Assembly (NCBI GenBank): GCA_900472395.1
Contig: UCHV01000011.1
Span: 267,806 to 331,805 of the forward strand
Length of the DNA stretch: 64,000 nt
Reading direction: 5' to 3'
Origin: Hyphomicrobiales bacterium
GTDB taxonomy: Bacteria; Pseudomonadota; Alphaproteobacteria; Rhizobiales; Rhizobiaceae
In this document: in pieces, positions 1-8,374 of the stretch
How positions within the stretch are numbered: the stretch's first letter is position 1
Layout of the letters: each line of letters begins with the position of its first letter
Program-made: the position numbers and the translations under genes
Notes under the pieces: model-generated
Told to the model about the DNA's origin: nothing
Seen by the model: only the letters and a program-made list of their open reading frames with translations
The model's database searches: none

Positions 1-64
1 TTTGCGCTGCACTGCGATATAAAGCCATGTCTTGGGAGGAATTCTGGTTTAAGGAACCAAGGCA

Positions 65-256
65 ATGACCACGAACACCCGCCCGATCCATTCGGGTTTT
101 GAAAGCCTGCAGATCGCCGGCCTGTCCGCGCGCACCACCGAAGGTTACCACCATTTCGGTTCGGTGACGAACGAGCAGCTGACGTCAGCCGGTTTTGCCC
201 GCCGCGGCATGCTGACCCGCCCCACTGCCGTTTTTGCGGATTTTCGCGAACGTTGA
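65..256 (+). CDS. hypothetical protein, 63 aa
   Basis: A small ORF starting with ATG after a purine-rich stretch (aaggaaccaaggca) that can serve as a ribosome binding site. The product is polar, with no membrane segment, signal peptide or cysteine. I do not recognise a family. The next small ORF follows about 150 bases downstream on the same strand. It could be a small conserved rhizobial protein; the support is only the open frame and the plausible ribosome binding site. Confidence 0.45.
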   Translation: MTTNTRPIHSGFESLQIAGLSARTTEGYHHFGSVTNEQLTSAGFARRGMLTRPTAVFADFRER

Positions 257-409
257 TCCGCTGACGGCAGTCGCCGTCATCCGGTCGAAATGCGCATATA
301 CGGCGTCAGGTCCTTTCGGTCTGGCGCTTTTTGCGTTTGCAAGATCGCGCCATCGTCAGGCAGCGTCAAACTAATCCGCATGCTGGCCCCGCATCGAGGG
401 AGTAACGAT

Positions 410-550
410 ATGAAAATGAACATCCATCCCCTGCGCTCCTTGCGCGACAACCTGCGTGACATCGGCACGGCCATCAATGCGTCGCGCCAGTACACGCGTT
501 CGACCCGCAGCAGAAAAGCCCCGCAGTCCGACGCAGGCATTCATTTCTAA
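410..550 (+). CDS. small basic hypothetical protein, 46 aa
   Basis: The ATG at 410 is preceded by a good Shine-Dalgarno sequence (gagggag at about 396-402), which decides this start over the in-frame ATG at 290. The product begins MKMNIHPLRSLRDNLRDIG and is rich in Arg, Ser and Thr, with no membrane segment. It lies between another small ORF and the convergent EamA transporter. No known domain is recognised; the strong ribosome binding site makes translation likely. Confidence 0.5.
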   Translation: MKMNIHPLRSLRDNLRDIGTAINASRQYTRSTRSRKAPQSDAGIHF

Positions 551-576
551 GGCTTGAGGGGCACAATGCCTGGCGT

Positions 577-1512
577 TCAGCTTGGCGGCGTTGCCTTGCG
601 GGCGGCCTTGCGCTCCAACCCCAATCTGTGTTCGCGGTAGATGATGAAGATGCCGGCGGAAACAGTGATCGCCGTGCCGATCAACATCGTCACCGTCGGA
701 ATGTCGCCGAACAGAATGAAGGCGATGACAATCCCGAGCAGGATCGACGTGTAGTCAAACGGCGCCACCGTCGAGACATCGGCATTGCGATAGGCTTCGG
801 TCAGAAGCAATTGCCCTACCCCACCGCAGAAGCCGGATCCGATCAGGAAAAACGCCTGCCAGAAGGTCAGGGCAGACCAGCCGAACGGGATGCTCACCAG
901 CGAAAAGATCGCGCCCGACAGCGAGAAATAGAGAACGATCGTCGCGGTCTTTTCGGTGCTGACCAATTGCCGCGTCTGGATCATTGCAAAACCGGCGAGG
1001 AAAGAAGACATCAGCACGGATGCGGCGCCTATCGCCTGCCCGTTGCCAAAGCCGCCGTCGTCGAACATCGTCAGTTTCGGCCATGAAATGATCATCACAC
1101 CAAAAATGCCGATCGCCACGGCCGACCATCGATAGATACGCACTTTTTCCTTGAGGAAGATGGCGGCGCAGATGACGCCCATCAGCGGCGAGGCATAACC
1201 GATGGCAATCGCATCCGGCAGTGGCAGATGCACGAGGCCGTAAAAACCGAACCCCATCGAGGCTATGCCCAGAAAACCGCGCTTGAAATGACCGAAGAGG
1301 TTATTGGTGTGGAAGGCCGCGCCGAGATCGGTGCGGATGGCGAGGTACGCCATGATGGGAACGAGCGCGAAAGCGGAGCGGAAAAACGTCACCTGCCCCG
1401 CTTCGACGTCGGGGCCGGCTGCCTTGATGCAGGTCTGCATGCCAAGGAAGGCGACAACGGAGAAGAGTTTCAACGCGATCCCCTTGAGGGGATTGATCGC
1501 TTCGGGCGCCAT
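577..1512 (-). CDS. EamA/DMT-family transporter
   Basis: An integral inner-membrane protein of about 311 aa with roughly ten hydrophobic segments arranged as two five-helix EamA repeats, typical of the drug/metabolite transporter superfamily. The family exports or imports small metabolites; the substrate cannot be predicted here. The start at 1512 (MAPEAINPLKG) gives the usual short cytoplasmic N-terminus; an in-frame ATG at 1584 would add 24 residues without a transporter-like segment and is less likely. The C-terminal tail is basic, with Arg and Lys residues after the last helix. It is monocistronic, convergent with the small ORF at 410-550 and divergent from pepN. Confidence 0.85.
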   Translation of the reverse strand: MAPEAINPLKGIALKLFSVVAFLGMQTCIKAAGPDVEAGQVTFFRSAFALVPIMAYLAIRTDLGAAFHTNNLFGHFKRGFLGIASMGFGFYGLVHLPLPDAIAIGYASPLMGVICAAIFLKEKVRIYRWSAVAIGIFGVMIISWPKLTMFDDGGFGNGQAIGAASVLMSSFLAGFAMIQTRQLVSTEKTATIVLYFSLSGAIFSLVSIPFGWSALTFWQAFFLIGSGFCGGVGQLLLTEAYRNADVSTVAPFDYTSILLGIVIAFILFGDIPTVTMLIGTAITVSAGIFIIYREHRLGLERKAARKATPPS

Positions 1513-2059
1513 CTCGGACTCGTTGTGAAGGCAGGTCGGAGAAACCATCCTGCAGGGAAATTGAAATATCAGTTGGTATGCCAATCAATGTGGCCAAAAA
1601 GAGTTCACATCTTCTTACGAATGCGTGATCGCTCGGGCTTCGCGCCAAATAATTCGAAATTGCTTGCGAACGCCAGCCGACGAGACATCACTCCCCCGCT
1701 GCTGGCGGCTGACGAACCAAGTATTAATGATAAAACTTCAAATCGAGTGCCGGATTGCAGCCATATAGGCGCCCATACGCCGAATTATGTGGTTCGCGCG
1801 CAAGCCGCTCCCCAAATTGGCACACATCAACTGGTACGTCTTGGCTGCTGATCGTCAACATCTGGAGTGTTGAAAAACGTGGCGTAGCACCAATTCCATC
1901 ATAGATTAGCGCGACCTACAACATACACGCGACATGTAACATTTTGGCGCGATGTTCGAGAACTTTAGCAATCGTTCAGCTTTCGCTGCCATTATCCCGG
2001 CAACTCTTGGTCAAAATCAAGAAACCCGCCTTTAATATTTACTATTTCCAGGAAAGATC
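1513..2059. other. intergenic region between divergent EamA gene and pepN
   Basis: A stretch of roughly 550 bases without a convincing gene and richer in A+T than its neighbours, as expected for back-to-back promoters. Open frames here overlap the transporter gene and lack ribosome binding sites. Apart from a candidate pepN promoter near its right end I see no repeats or RNA structure. Confidence 0.6.
2007..2036 (+). promoter_or_regulatory. candidate pepN promoter
   Basis: A possible -35 (ttggtc, 2007-2012) and -10 (tttaat, 2031-2036) separated by 18 bases lie just upstream of the pepN ribosome binding site (aggaaag at about 2049). This is a pattern match only. Confidence 0.3.
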
Positions 2060-4702
2060 ATGCGCACAGATACGGGTCAGATCGTCAATCTGGCAGACTA
2101 CCGCCCCACTGACTTTGTTCTTGAACGCGTGGATCTGACTTTTGAACTGGATCCGACCAATACCAAGGTCGATGCCCGCCTGATTTTCCATCGCCGCGAA
2201 GGTGTCGATCCGAAGGCGCCGCTGGTTCTGGACGGTGACGAACTGAAACTCTCCGGCCTGCTGTTCGACCAGCGCGAAGTGCCGGCCAGCCAGTACGATG
2301 CCACGCCGGAACTGCTGACGATCCGTGACCTGCCGGCAGAAGCGCCGTTCGAGATCACCATCACCACCTATATCAACCCGGAAGCCAATACGCAGCTGAT
2401 GGGCCTTTACCGCACCAACGGCATCTATTGCACCCAGTGCGAGGCCGAAGGTTTCCGCCGCATCACCTATTTCCCGGATCGCCCGGACGTTCTGGCGCCC
2501 TATACGATCACCATCATCGGTGACAAGGCGGCCAATCCGGTCATGCTGTCCAACGGCAACTTTCTGGGTGGCGCCGGTTATGACGAAGGCCGCGCTTTCG
2601 CCGCCTGGTTCGATCCGCATCCGAAGCCGAGCTATCTCTTTGCGCTCGTCGCCGGCGATCTTGGCGTCATCGAAGACAAGTTCACCACGATGTCCGAGCG
2701 TGAAGTCACGCTGAAGATCTATGTCGAACATGGCAAGGAAGACCGCGCCGCATACGCCATGGATGCCTTGAAGCGTTCCATGAAGTGGGACGAGGAGCGT
2801 TTTGGCCGCGAATACGATCTCGACATCTTCCAGATCGTCGCCGTTTCCGACTTCAACATGGGCGCCATGGAGAACAAGGGCCTCAACGTCTTCAACGACA
2901 AGTACGTTCTGGCCGACCCGGAAACCGCCACCGATCAGGATTACGCGAATATCGAGGCGATCATCGCCCACGAATATTTCCACAACTGGACCGGTAACCG
3001 CATCACCTGCCGCGACTGGTTCCAGCTGTGCCTGAAGGAAGGCCTGACGGTCTATCGCGACCACGAGTTTTCCGCAGACATGCGCTCGCGCGCCGTCAAG
3101 CGTATTGCCGAAGTGCGCCACCTGAAATCGGAACAGTTCCCGGAAGATGCAGGACCGCTTGCCCACCCGGTGCGCCCGACCGTCTATCGCGAGATCAACA
3201 ATTTCTACACGACGACCGTCTACGAAAAGGGTTCGGAAGTCACCCGCATGATCGCCACGCTGCTCGGTCAGGATGGCTTCAAGAAGGGCATGGACCTCTA
3301 TTTCGAACGTCATGACGGCGATGCCGCCACGGTCGAAGATTTTGTCAAATGTTTCGAGGATGCAACCGGCCGCGATCTGTCGCAGTTCTCCCGCTGGTAT
3401 CATCAGGCCGGCACACCGCTGGTCTCGGTTTCCACCGCCTATGACGCCGGCACCTTCACGCTGACATTGGAACAGACGGTCCCGGCCACGCCCGGCCAGA
3501 CGAACAAGGAGCCGATGCACATTCCGCTCTCGTTCGCGCTGATCCTCGACAACGGCTCGATTGCACAGCCCGCATCTGTCTCCGGCGGCGAAGTTTCCGG
3601 CGATGTCCTGCATCTCACCGAACGCAGCCAGACCTTTGTCTTTTCGGGCATCTCGTCGCGCCCGGTCCTGTCGCTCAACCGGTCGTTCTCGGCGCCGATC
3701 AACCTCGCCTTCGATCAGACGACCGAAGATCTGGTGCATATCGCCCGCCACGACACCGACCTGTTCTCGCGTTGGCAGGCACTGACCGATCTTGCGCTGC
3801 CCAACCTCATCCAGGCCAGCCGCGATGCCCGCGAAGGCAAGCCGGTCACGGTCGATCAGGCTTTTGTCGCGGCGCTTCTCGAAGCCGCGGCCGATGCCAA
3901 GCTTGAACCGGCCTTCCGCGCCCAGGCGCTGACGCTGCCAAGCGAATCCGATATCGCCCGCGAGCTTGGCGGTAATAACGATCCCGACGCCATCCATACC
4001 GGTCGTCAGGCCGTTCTGGCCGCAATCGCAGAGGCCGGTCGCGACACGTTCCTGTCTCTGACCGAAGAGATGCGCGTCGAAGGCGCGTTCACGCCGGATG
4101 CCGACAGCGCCGGCAAGCGCTCGCTGCGCAATGCCGCTCTCAGCTACCTGGCACTCGCCGAAAATACGCCCGCCCGCGCAGCGGAAGCTTTTGCCAAGGC
4201 CGACAACATGACGGACCTTGCCCAGGCGCTGACATTGCTCGCCCATCGTTTCCCGGCATCGACCGAGGCGAAGGACGCGCTCGCTACCTTCGCCAAGCGT
4301 TTTGCCGACAATCCTCTCGTTATCGACAAGTGGTTCCTGATCCAGGCGACCATTCCGGGTGAAGATGCGCTTGCCCGCGTCAAGGCGCTGATGGAAGACG
4401 AAAAGTTTAACGCGAACAACCCGAACCGCGTTCGCTCGCTGGTTGGAGCCTTCGCCTTCTCCAACGCCACCGGCTTCAATCGCGCCGATGGCGAAGGGTA
4501 TCGTCTCCTCGCAGCCCAGATCCTTGCCATCGACCCGAAGAACCCGCAGCTGGCGGCCCGCATCCTCACCTCGATGCGCTCCTGGCGCTCGCTGGAATCG
4601 GCCCGTGCCGACCACGCCCGTGCGGCACTGATGGAGATCGAACGCGCACCGCAGCTCTCCACCGATGTCCGCGACATCGTCGAGCGCATGCTGAAGGCCT
4701 GA
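2060..4702 (+). CDS. pepN: aminopeptidase N (M1 family)
   Basis: A cytoplasmic zinc aminopeptidase that removes N-terminal residues from peptides during protein turnover. The 880-residue length matches the proteobacterial PepN family. The exopeptidase motif GAMEN begins at about residue 268, and the zinc site HEYFH lies at 304-308 with the third ligand Glu327 in LKEGLTVYRDHEF. The N-terminal beta domain and the C-terminal helical DUF3458-type region are both present, so the protein appears intact. The start is supported by aggaaag seven bases upstream. It is monocistronic and followed by a hairpin terminator. Confidence 0.95.
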   Translation: MRTDTGQIVNLADYRPTDFVLERVDLTFELDPTNTKVDARLIFHRREGVDPKAPLVLDGDELKLSGLLFDQREVPASQYDATPELLTIRDLPAEAPFEITITTYINPEANTQLMGLYRTNGIYCTQCEAEGFRRITYFPDRPDVLAPYTITIIGDKAANPVMLSNGNFLGGAGYDEGRAFAAWFDPHPKPSYLFALVAGDLGVIEDKFTTMSEREVTLKIYVEHGKEDRAAYAMDALKRSMKWDEERFGREYDLDIFQIVAVSDFNMGAMENKGLNVFNDKYVLADPETATDQDYANIEAIIAHEYFHNWTGNRITCRDWFQLCLKEGLTVYRDHEFSADMRSRAVKRIAEVRHLKSEQFPEDAGPLAHPVRPTVYREINNFYTTTVYEKGSEVTRMIATLLGQDGFKKGMDLYFERHDGDAATVEDFVKCFEDATGRDLSQFSRWYHQAGTPLVSVSTAYDAGTFTLTLEQTVPATPGQTNKEPMHIPLSFALILDNGSIAQPASVSGGEVSGDVLHLTERSQTFVFSGISSRPVLSLNRSFSAPINLAFDQTTEDLVHIARHDTDLFSRWQALTDLALPNLIQASRDAREGKPVTVDQAFVAALLEAAADAKLEPAFRAQALTLPSESDIARELGGNNDPDAIHTGRQAVLAAIAEAGRDTFLSLTEEMRVEGAFTPDADSAGKRSLRNAALSYLALAENTPARAAEAFAKADNMTDLAQALTLLAHRFPASTEAKDALATFAKRFADNPLVIDKWFLIQATIPGEDALARVKALMEDEKFNANNPNRVRSLVGAFAFSNATGFNRADGEGYRLLAAQILAIDPKNPQLAARILTSMRSWRSLESARADHARAALMEIERAPQLSTDVRDIVERMLKA

Positions 4703-4718
4703 TTGTTTTCGGATCAGA

Positions 4719-4760
4719 ACGAACTCGACGCCGGGGCATGTCCCCGGCGTTGTTCGTTTG
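4719..4760 (+). terminator. putative pepN terminator
   Basis: A GC-rich hairpin with the stem acgccgggg / ccccggcgt (4728-4736 with 4742-4750) and a five-base loop follows the pepN stop and ends in a short T-rich stretch (gttcgtttg). It also lies between pepN and the convergent yhaV gene, so it may work in both directions. Confidence 0.6.
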
Positions 4761-4769
4761 CGGAACGGC

Positions 4770-5273
4770 TTATGCCTCCAGCTCCGAATTCTTTCGAAAC
4801 GCCTGCTCGAGCCTCTTTTCGGCCGCTGAACCGGATGCCGCCTTCAGCAATTGCGCCCAATCGTCCGGTGGATTTCCGTCATCGAGCATGGCCCTGAAAA
4901 CCGCATAGGCATCCGTTTTCGAGCCATAGGTGCGCAGCGTGTTTTCGTCATTCACCCAGGCAAAAATGATCACCTTGGCTTGGCTGCTGTAGCGAAAGAA
5001 CAACCGAAACCGCCCTGCTCCGAATTTGGCTCGAAACCAGTAGCGCCGGTCGGTCCCCAGCGTCTTGCCCTGAACATAGGCTACCGACGCCGGATCCTGC
5101 GGGATTTTTTCGAAGATCAACGTCACCAGTGCCGCCAGAAGCTTGGTGTTGGCGTTCTGGCGATAGCTGCCGGGTTTTGCCCTCGCCAATTGCTCCACGG
5201 TCGACGTCAACTTCTCCATCTGATCGAGCAAAAGGGGATGTGCAAGAATGGTCCAGCCGTGGATGACAAGCAT
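4770..5273 (-). CDS. yhaV: YhaV-family toxin (type II TA)
   Basis: The toxin of a PrlF-YhaV toxin-antitoxin module; family members are ribosome-associated endoribonucleases that stop growth when the antitoxin is lost. The 167-residue product carries the family core RYWFRAKFGAGRFRLFFRY followed by FAWVNDENTLRTYGSKTDAY and the PPDDW motif near the C-terminus. It starts three bases after the stop of the antitoxin gene, so the two form one operon. The toxin appears full length with no obvious disabling change. Confidence 0.88.
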   Translation of the reverse strand: MLVIHGWTILAHPLLLDQMEKLTSTVEQLARAKPGSYRQNANTKLLAALVTLIFEKIPQDPASVAYVQGKTLGTDRRYWFRAKFGAGRFRLFFRYSSQAKVIIFAWVNDENTLRTYGSKTDAYAVFRAMLDDGNPPDDWAQLLKAASGSAAEKRLEQAFRKNSELEA

Positions 5274-5276
5274 CGG

Positions 5277-5606
5277 TCAGAGTGCCACATCACCTTCGAT
5301 CGGATCATCAGGGTCCACACTCATGCCCTCGACAAGGGCATACATACGGTTACGCAGATCAACGGGGAAACCCGAAATGCGCTCAGGGTGCCGTTCCATG
5401 TCCTGTGCCAGAAACACCAGGAATTTATCGATCAACGGATCTTCGTCACCACTGTTGTCGCGCTCGACAGAGACATGGCGGTTTTCGTCGATACAGAACG
5501 CAACACGACCGCCATATTCCAAGCCAAGCGCATCCCGAACGGGCTTCGGGATCGTTACCTGCCCTTTTTCGGTAATCGTGCTGACTTTTCTCAAAAGCGC
5601 GGACAT
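5277..5606 (-). CDS. prlF: PrlF-family antitoxin (AbrB-like)
   Basis: The antitoxin partner of YhaV. Residues about 6-50 form an AbrB/SpoVT-type swapped-hairpin DNA-binding domain (STITEKGQVTIPKPVRDALG), followed by an acidic C-terminal part that in this family binds the toxin. The start is fixed by a strong ribosome binding site (gggaggt on the minus strand). The antitoxin gene comes first, with the toxin three bases behind, the usual order for autoregulated modules. A short inverted repeat upstream is a candidate operator. Confidence 0.88.
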   Translation of the reverse strand: MSALLRKVSTITEKGQVTIPKPVRDALGLEYGGRVAFCIDENRHVSVERDNSGDEDPLIDKFLVFLAQDMERHPERISGFPVDLRNRMYALVEGMSVDPDDPIEGDVAL

Positions 5607-5633
5607 GCGGACCTCCCTTTGCTCGACATCAAC

Positions 5634-5651
5634 GTAAGGAAAATCGCTTAC
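5634..5651. promoter_or_regulatory. inverted repeat upstream of prlF, candidate operator
   Basis: gtaag and cttac flank an eight-base centre about 30 bases upstream of the prlF start. AbrB-type antitoxins commonly bind such sites to repress their own operon. The arms are only five bases, so this is tentative. Confidence 0.3.
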
Positions 5652-5807
5652 TTCTGCAAGGGCGCGAGAAAAACACTCAGAATCACAACGGAATCAATTC
5701 GTTAAAATTTTATTACCGCTCCTCTGGACATGAAGAATCACTAATGATTCACTGCATGCTGTTCGCGAGCGGCATTGCGAATCACCACGAGGGATAAAAC
5801 GGTCACC

Positions 5808-8159
5808 ATGGCGAACGTGCAGCGGGCAACCGCGGCCGATGAACGGCTGCGTCTCAAAATTCCTGTCTTCACGGCTCTGCGCAGCGCCTTGTCCGGCAGT
5901 GCGGGTCTTTCCCTGCGCCCGATCCTGTCCAGCCGCATCCCGCGCGCCGAGCTTTTTCTCAAGCGCTCCATTCCGCTTCTGATCATGGCCTTCCTGATGG
6001 TCATCGCCGCCTCGCGCCTTCTGGCGCTGGTGTCGGAGCATGATCGCATGCAGGGCACATCGCGCGAAACGACGCGTCTTGTCGCCGCGACCGCCAGCGC
6101 CGCCTTTTCCGGCAATGCCGGCAGCTTTGCCGCCAATGACCGCGCCGCCGCCGAGGCCCGTCTGTTTGCCTTTCTGCCGAAGGACCGGTTCGAGCCGGGC
6201 GCTTTCGTGATGTTCGTCAACGCCGCCGGAAAGATCTTCGGCGGTTCGCCGGAAGCTGCGCCCTATATCGGCCGCCGCCTCGATTCCCTCCTGCCGGAAA
6301 CCGCGACCGTGCGCCGTTTCGACGATCAGGACGGCATCATCGAAACCGTGTTCGACGAGATGCCCCTTTACGCCGCCATCCGCCCGGTCGGCACCGATGG
6401 CAGCCTCATCGTTTCCGCCCAGTCGCTGGTTGCCGCCAATGCGCTCTGGCGCCAGCAGGTCTCGCTCAACGTCACGCTGTTTGCCGGCATTTCCGCCATC
6501 CTGCTGGTCGTGCTTTACGCCTATTACATGCAGGTGAAGCGCGCGCGCGATGCTGACGAAATCTTCCTCGAATCCAACCTGCGTGTCGAAACGGCGCTTT
6601 CGCGCGGCCGCTGCGGTCTGTGGGATTTCGATCTGCCCAATCGCCGGCTCTACTGGTCGCGTTCGATGTATGAAATGCTCGGCCTGCCGCCGGGCGATAA
6701 CATGCTGTCCTTCAGCGATGCCGCCCGGATGATGCACCCGGCGGACGGCAACCTGTTTTCGCTTGCCCGCGCCGTCGGTCGCGGCAATGCCAAGCAGATC
6801 GATCAGGTTTTTCGCATGCGCCATGCGGCCGGTCACTATGTCTGGATGCGCGCCCGCGCACAGGTGATGGAAACAGGCCAGGGCAAGACCCACGTCATCG
6901 GCATAGCCATGGATGTCACCGAACAGCACCGTCTCGCCCAACGTTATGCCGAAGCCGACCAGCGTCTCGCCGATGCCATCGAATGCACCTCGGAAGCCTT
7001 TGTGCTCTGGGACAAGAACGATCGTCTGGTGATGTGCAACGAGCACTATCAGCAGGCCTATGGTCTGCCCGACAACGTTCTCGTGCCCGGCACCGAGCGC
7101 AGCAAGCTGATGCTTGCCGCCGCCCGCCCGGTGGTGGAGCGCCGGGTTGCCGATCCCGATATCAGCGGCTTTTCGCGTACCACCGAAGTCCAGCTTGCCG
7201 ATGGCCGCTGGCTGCAGATCAACGAACGCCGCACCCGCGATGGCGGCATGGTTTCGGTCGGCACGGATATTTCGCTTCTCAAACGCAACCAGGAACGTCT
7301 GCGCGAAAGCGAACGCCGCCTGATGGCGACCATTGGCGACCTGTCTTCCTCGCAAAAGAAGCTGGAGCGCCAGAAGGCCGAGCTTTCCATGGCCAACAGC
7401 AATTATCAGGCCGAGAAAGACCGCGCGGAGGCCGCCAACAAGGCGAAGTCGGAATTCCTCGCCAATATGAGCCACGAGCTGCGTACGCCGCTCAACGCCA
7501 TTCTCGGTTTTTCCGAGGTTCTCGTGAACGGCATGTTCGGCCCTGTCGGCTCACCGAAATACAGCGAATATGCCCGCGACATCCACGACAGTGGCAAACA
7601 TCTTCTGAACGTCATCAACGACATCCTCGACATGTCGAAGATCGAGGCCGGCCACATGATGGTGCAGGCGGAGCGCATGGATCTTGCGCCGCTGATCGAG
7701 GAAAGCCTGCGTCTCACCGCCATCCTCGCGCAGGAAAAGGGCGTCAGCTTCAACCATCGTCTCGCCGACAGCCTGTCCATGGTCGGCGACCGCCGCGCCA
7801 TGAAGCAGATCCTGCTCAACCTTCTGTCCAATGCGGTAAAATTCACCGACAAGGGCGGCCATGTGGAACTGCGGGCCCATCGCGCGGAAAAAGGCCTGAT
7901 GCTGACCATCGCCGATACCGGCATCGGCATCCCGAAGGCAGCCATGAGCAAGATCGGTCAGCCCTTCGAACAGGTTCAAAGCCAATACGCCAAGAGCAAG
8001 GGCGGCTCGGGTCTCGGGCTTGCCATCTCCCGCTCGCTGGTAGCGCTCCATGGCGGACGCATGCGCATCCGCTCGCGCATGGCCAAGGGCACGGTCGTCT
8101 CGCTGTTCATCCCCCACCGGAAACTGCCGGCGCTGACCATGCAGAAGCGCGCAGGGTAA
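5808..8159 (+). CDS. PAS-domain sensor histidine kinase, membrane-bound
   Basis: A hybrid-free sensor kinase of about 783 aa. It has a first transmembrane helix near residues 55-75, a periplasmic region of about 140 residues, a second helix near 215-235, two PAS domains (around 260-375 and 385-490), a coiled-coil linker, and the HisKA domain FLANMSHELRTPLNAILGF with the phospho-acceptor His at about 556. The HATPase domain shows NLLSNAVKFTD, DTGIGIP and GSGLGLAISRSLV. No cognate regulator gene is adjacent. The HisKA sequence is of the PleC/DivJ-like type seen in alphaproteobacterial cell-cycle kinases, but the input signal is unknown. I chose ATG 5808 (gaggga upstream) over TTG 5775. Confidence 0.88.
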   Translation: MANVQRATAADERLRLKIPVFTALRSALSGSAGLSLRPILSSRIPRAELFLKRSIPLLIMAFLMVIAASRLLALVSEHDRMQGTSRETTRLVAATASAAFSGNAGSFAANDRAAAEARLFAFLPKDRFEPGAFVMFVNAAGKIFGGSPEAAPYIGRRLDSLLPETATVRRFDDQDGIIETVFDEMPLYAAIRPVGTDGSLIVSAQSLVAANALWRQQVSLNVTLFAGISAILLVVLYAYYMQVKRARDADEIFLESNLRVETALSRGRCGLWDFDLPNRRLYWSRSMYEMLGLPPGDNMLSFSDAARMMHPADGNLFSLARAVGRGNAKQIDQVFRMRHAAGHYVWMRARAQVMETGQGKTHVIGIAMDVTEQHRLAQRYAEADQRLADAIECTSEAFVLWDKNDRLVMCNEHYQQAYGLPDNVLVPGTERSKLMLAAARPVVERRVADPDISGFSRTTEVQLADGRWLQINERRTRDGGMVSVGTDISLLKRNQERLRESERRLMATIGDLSSSQKKLERQKAELSMANSNYQAEKDRAEAANKAKSEFLANMSHELRTPLNAILGFSEVLVNGMFGPVGSPKYSEYARDIHDSGKHLLNVINDILDMSKIEAGHMMVQAERMDLAPLIEESLRLTAILAQEKGVSFNHRLADSLSMVGDRRAMKQILLNLLSNAVKFTDKGGHVELRAHRAEKGLMLTIADTGIGIPKAAMSKIGQPFEQVQSQYAKSKGGSGLGLAISRSLVALHGGRMRIRSRMAKGTVVSLFIPHRKLPALTMQKRAG

Positions 8160-8250
8160 GGCAACGCAACGTCGAACGGTCTGGGAAAGCGACGTCCTTT
8201 TACAGCCAAAATCTGCCGCTATCGCCTATGGAATTGAGGCATCGCCGCGA

Positions 8251-8327
8251 ACTCCCTTCGATCTCCCCCCTTGTGGGGGGAGATGTCACCGCAAGGTGAC
8301 AGAGGGGGGTATGCAACGGTGCCGCAG
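8251..8327. repeat. RIME-like palindromic intergenic element (single half)
   Basis: Two adjacent hairpins, atctcccccc-ttgt-ggggggagat and gtcacc-gcaa-ggtgac, followed by agaggggggt and gcaacggtgc. The same module recurs at 11461, 33838, 35108 and 42651, and in part at 37953. It lies between convergent genes (the histidine kinase and glnE), so it may help transcription end. This matches the description of rhizobial intergenic mosaic elements. Confidence 0.75.
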
Positions 8328-8374
8328 ATGGTCCGACCGGATCTCCCGCATCATCCCACTCACAATACTCCCCG

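Noticed and set aside
1228..1851. 207-codon plus-strand frame opposite the EamA gene
   Set aside because: Most of it is antisense to the transporter; no start signal or domain.
2042..4615. Very long open frame on the minus strand opposite pepN
   Set aside because: It is the antisense shadow of pepN in GC-rich codons; the product is low-complexity and lacks a ribosome binding site, while the plus strand has full PepN motifs.
5694..7475. 593-codon minus-strand frame opposite the PAS kinase
   Set aside because: Shadow frame of the histidine kinase gene; no domain and no start signal.
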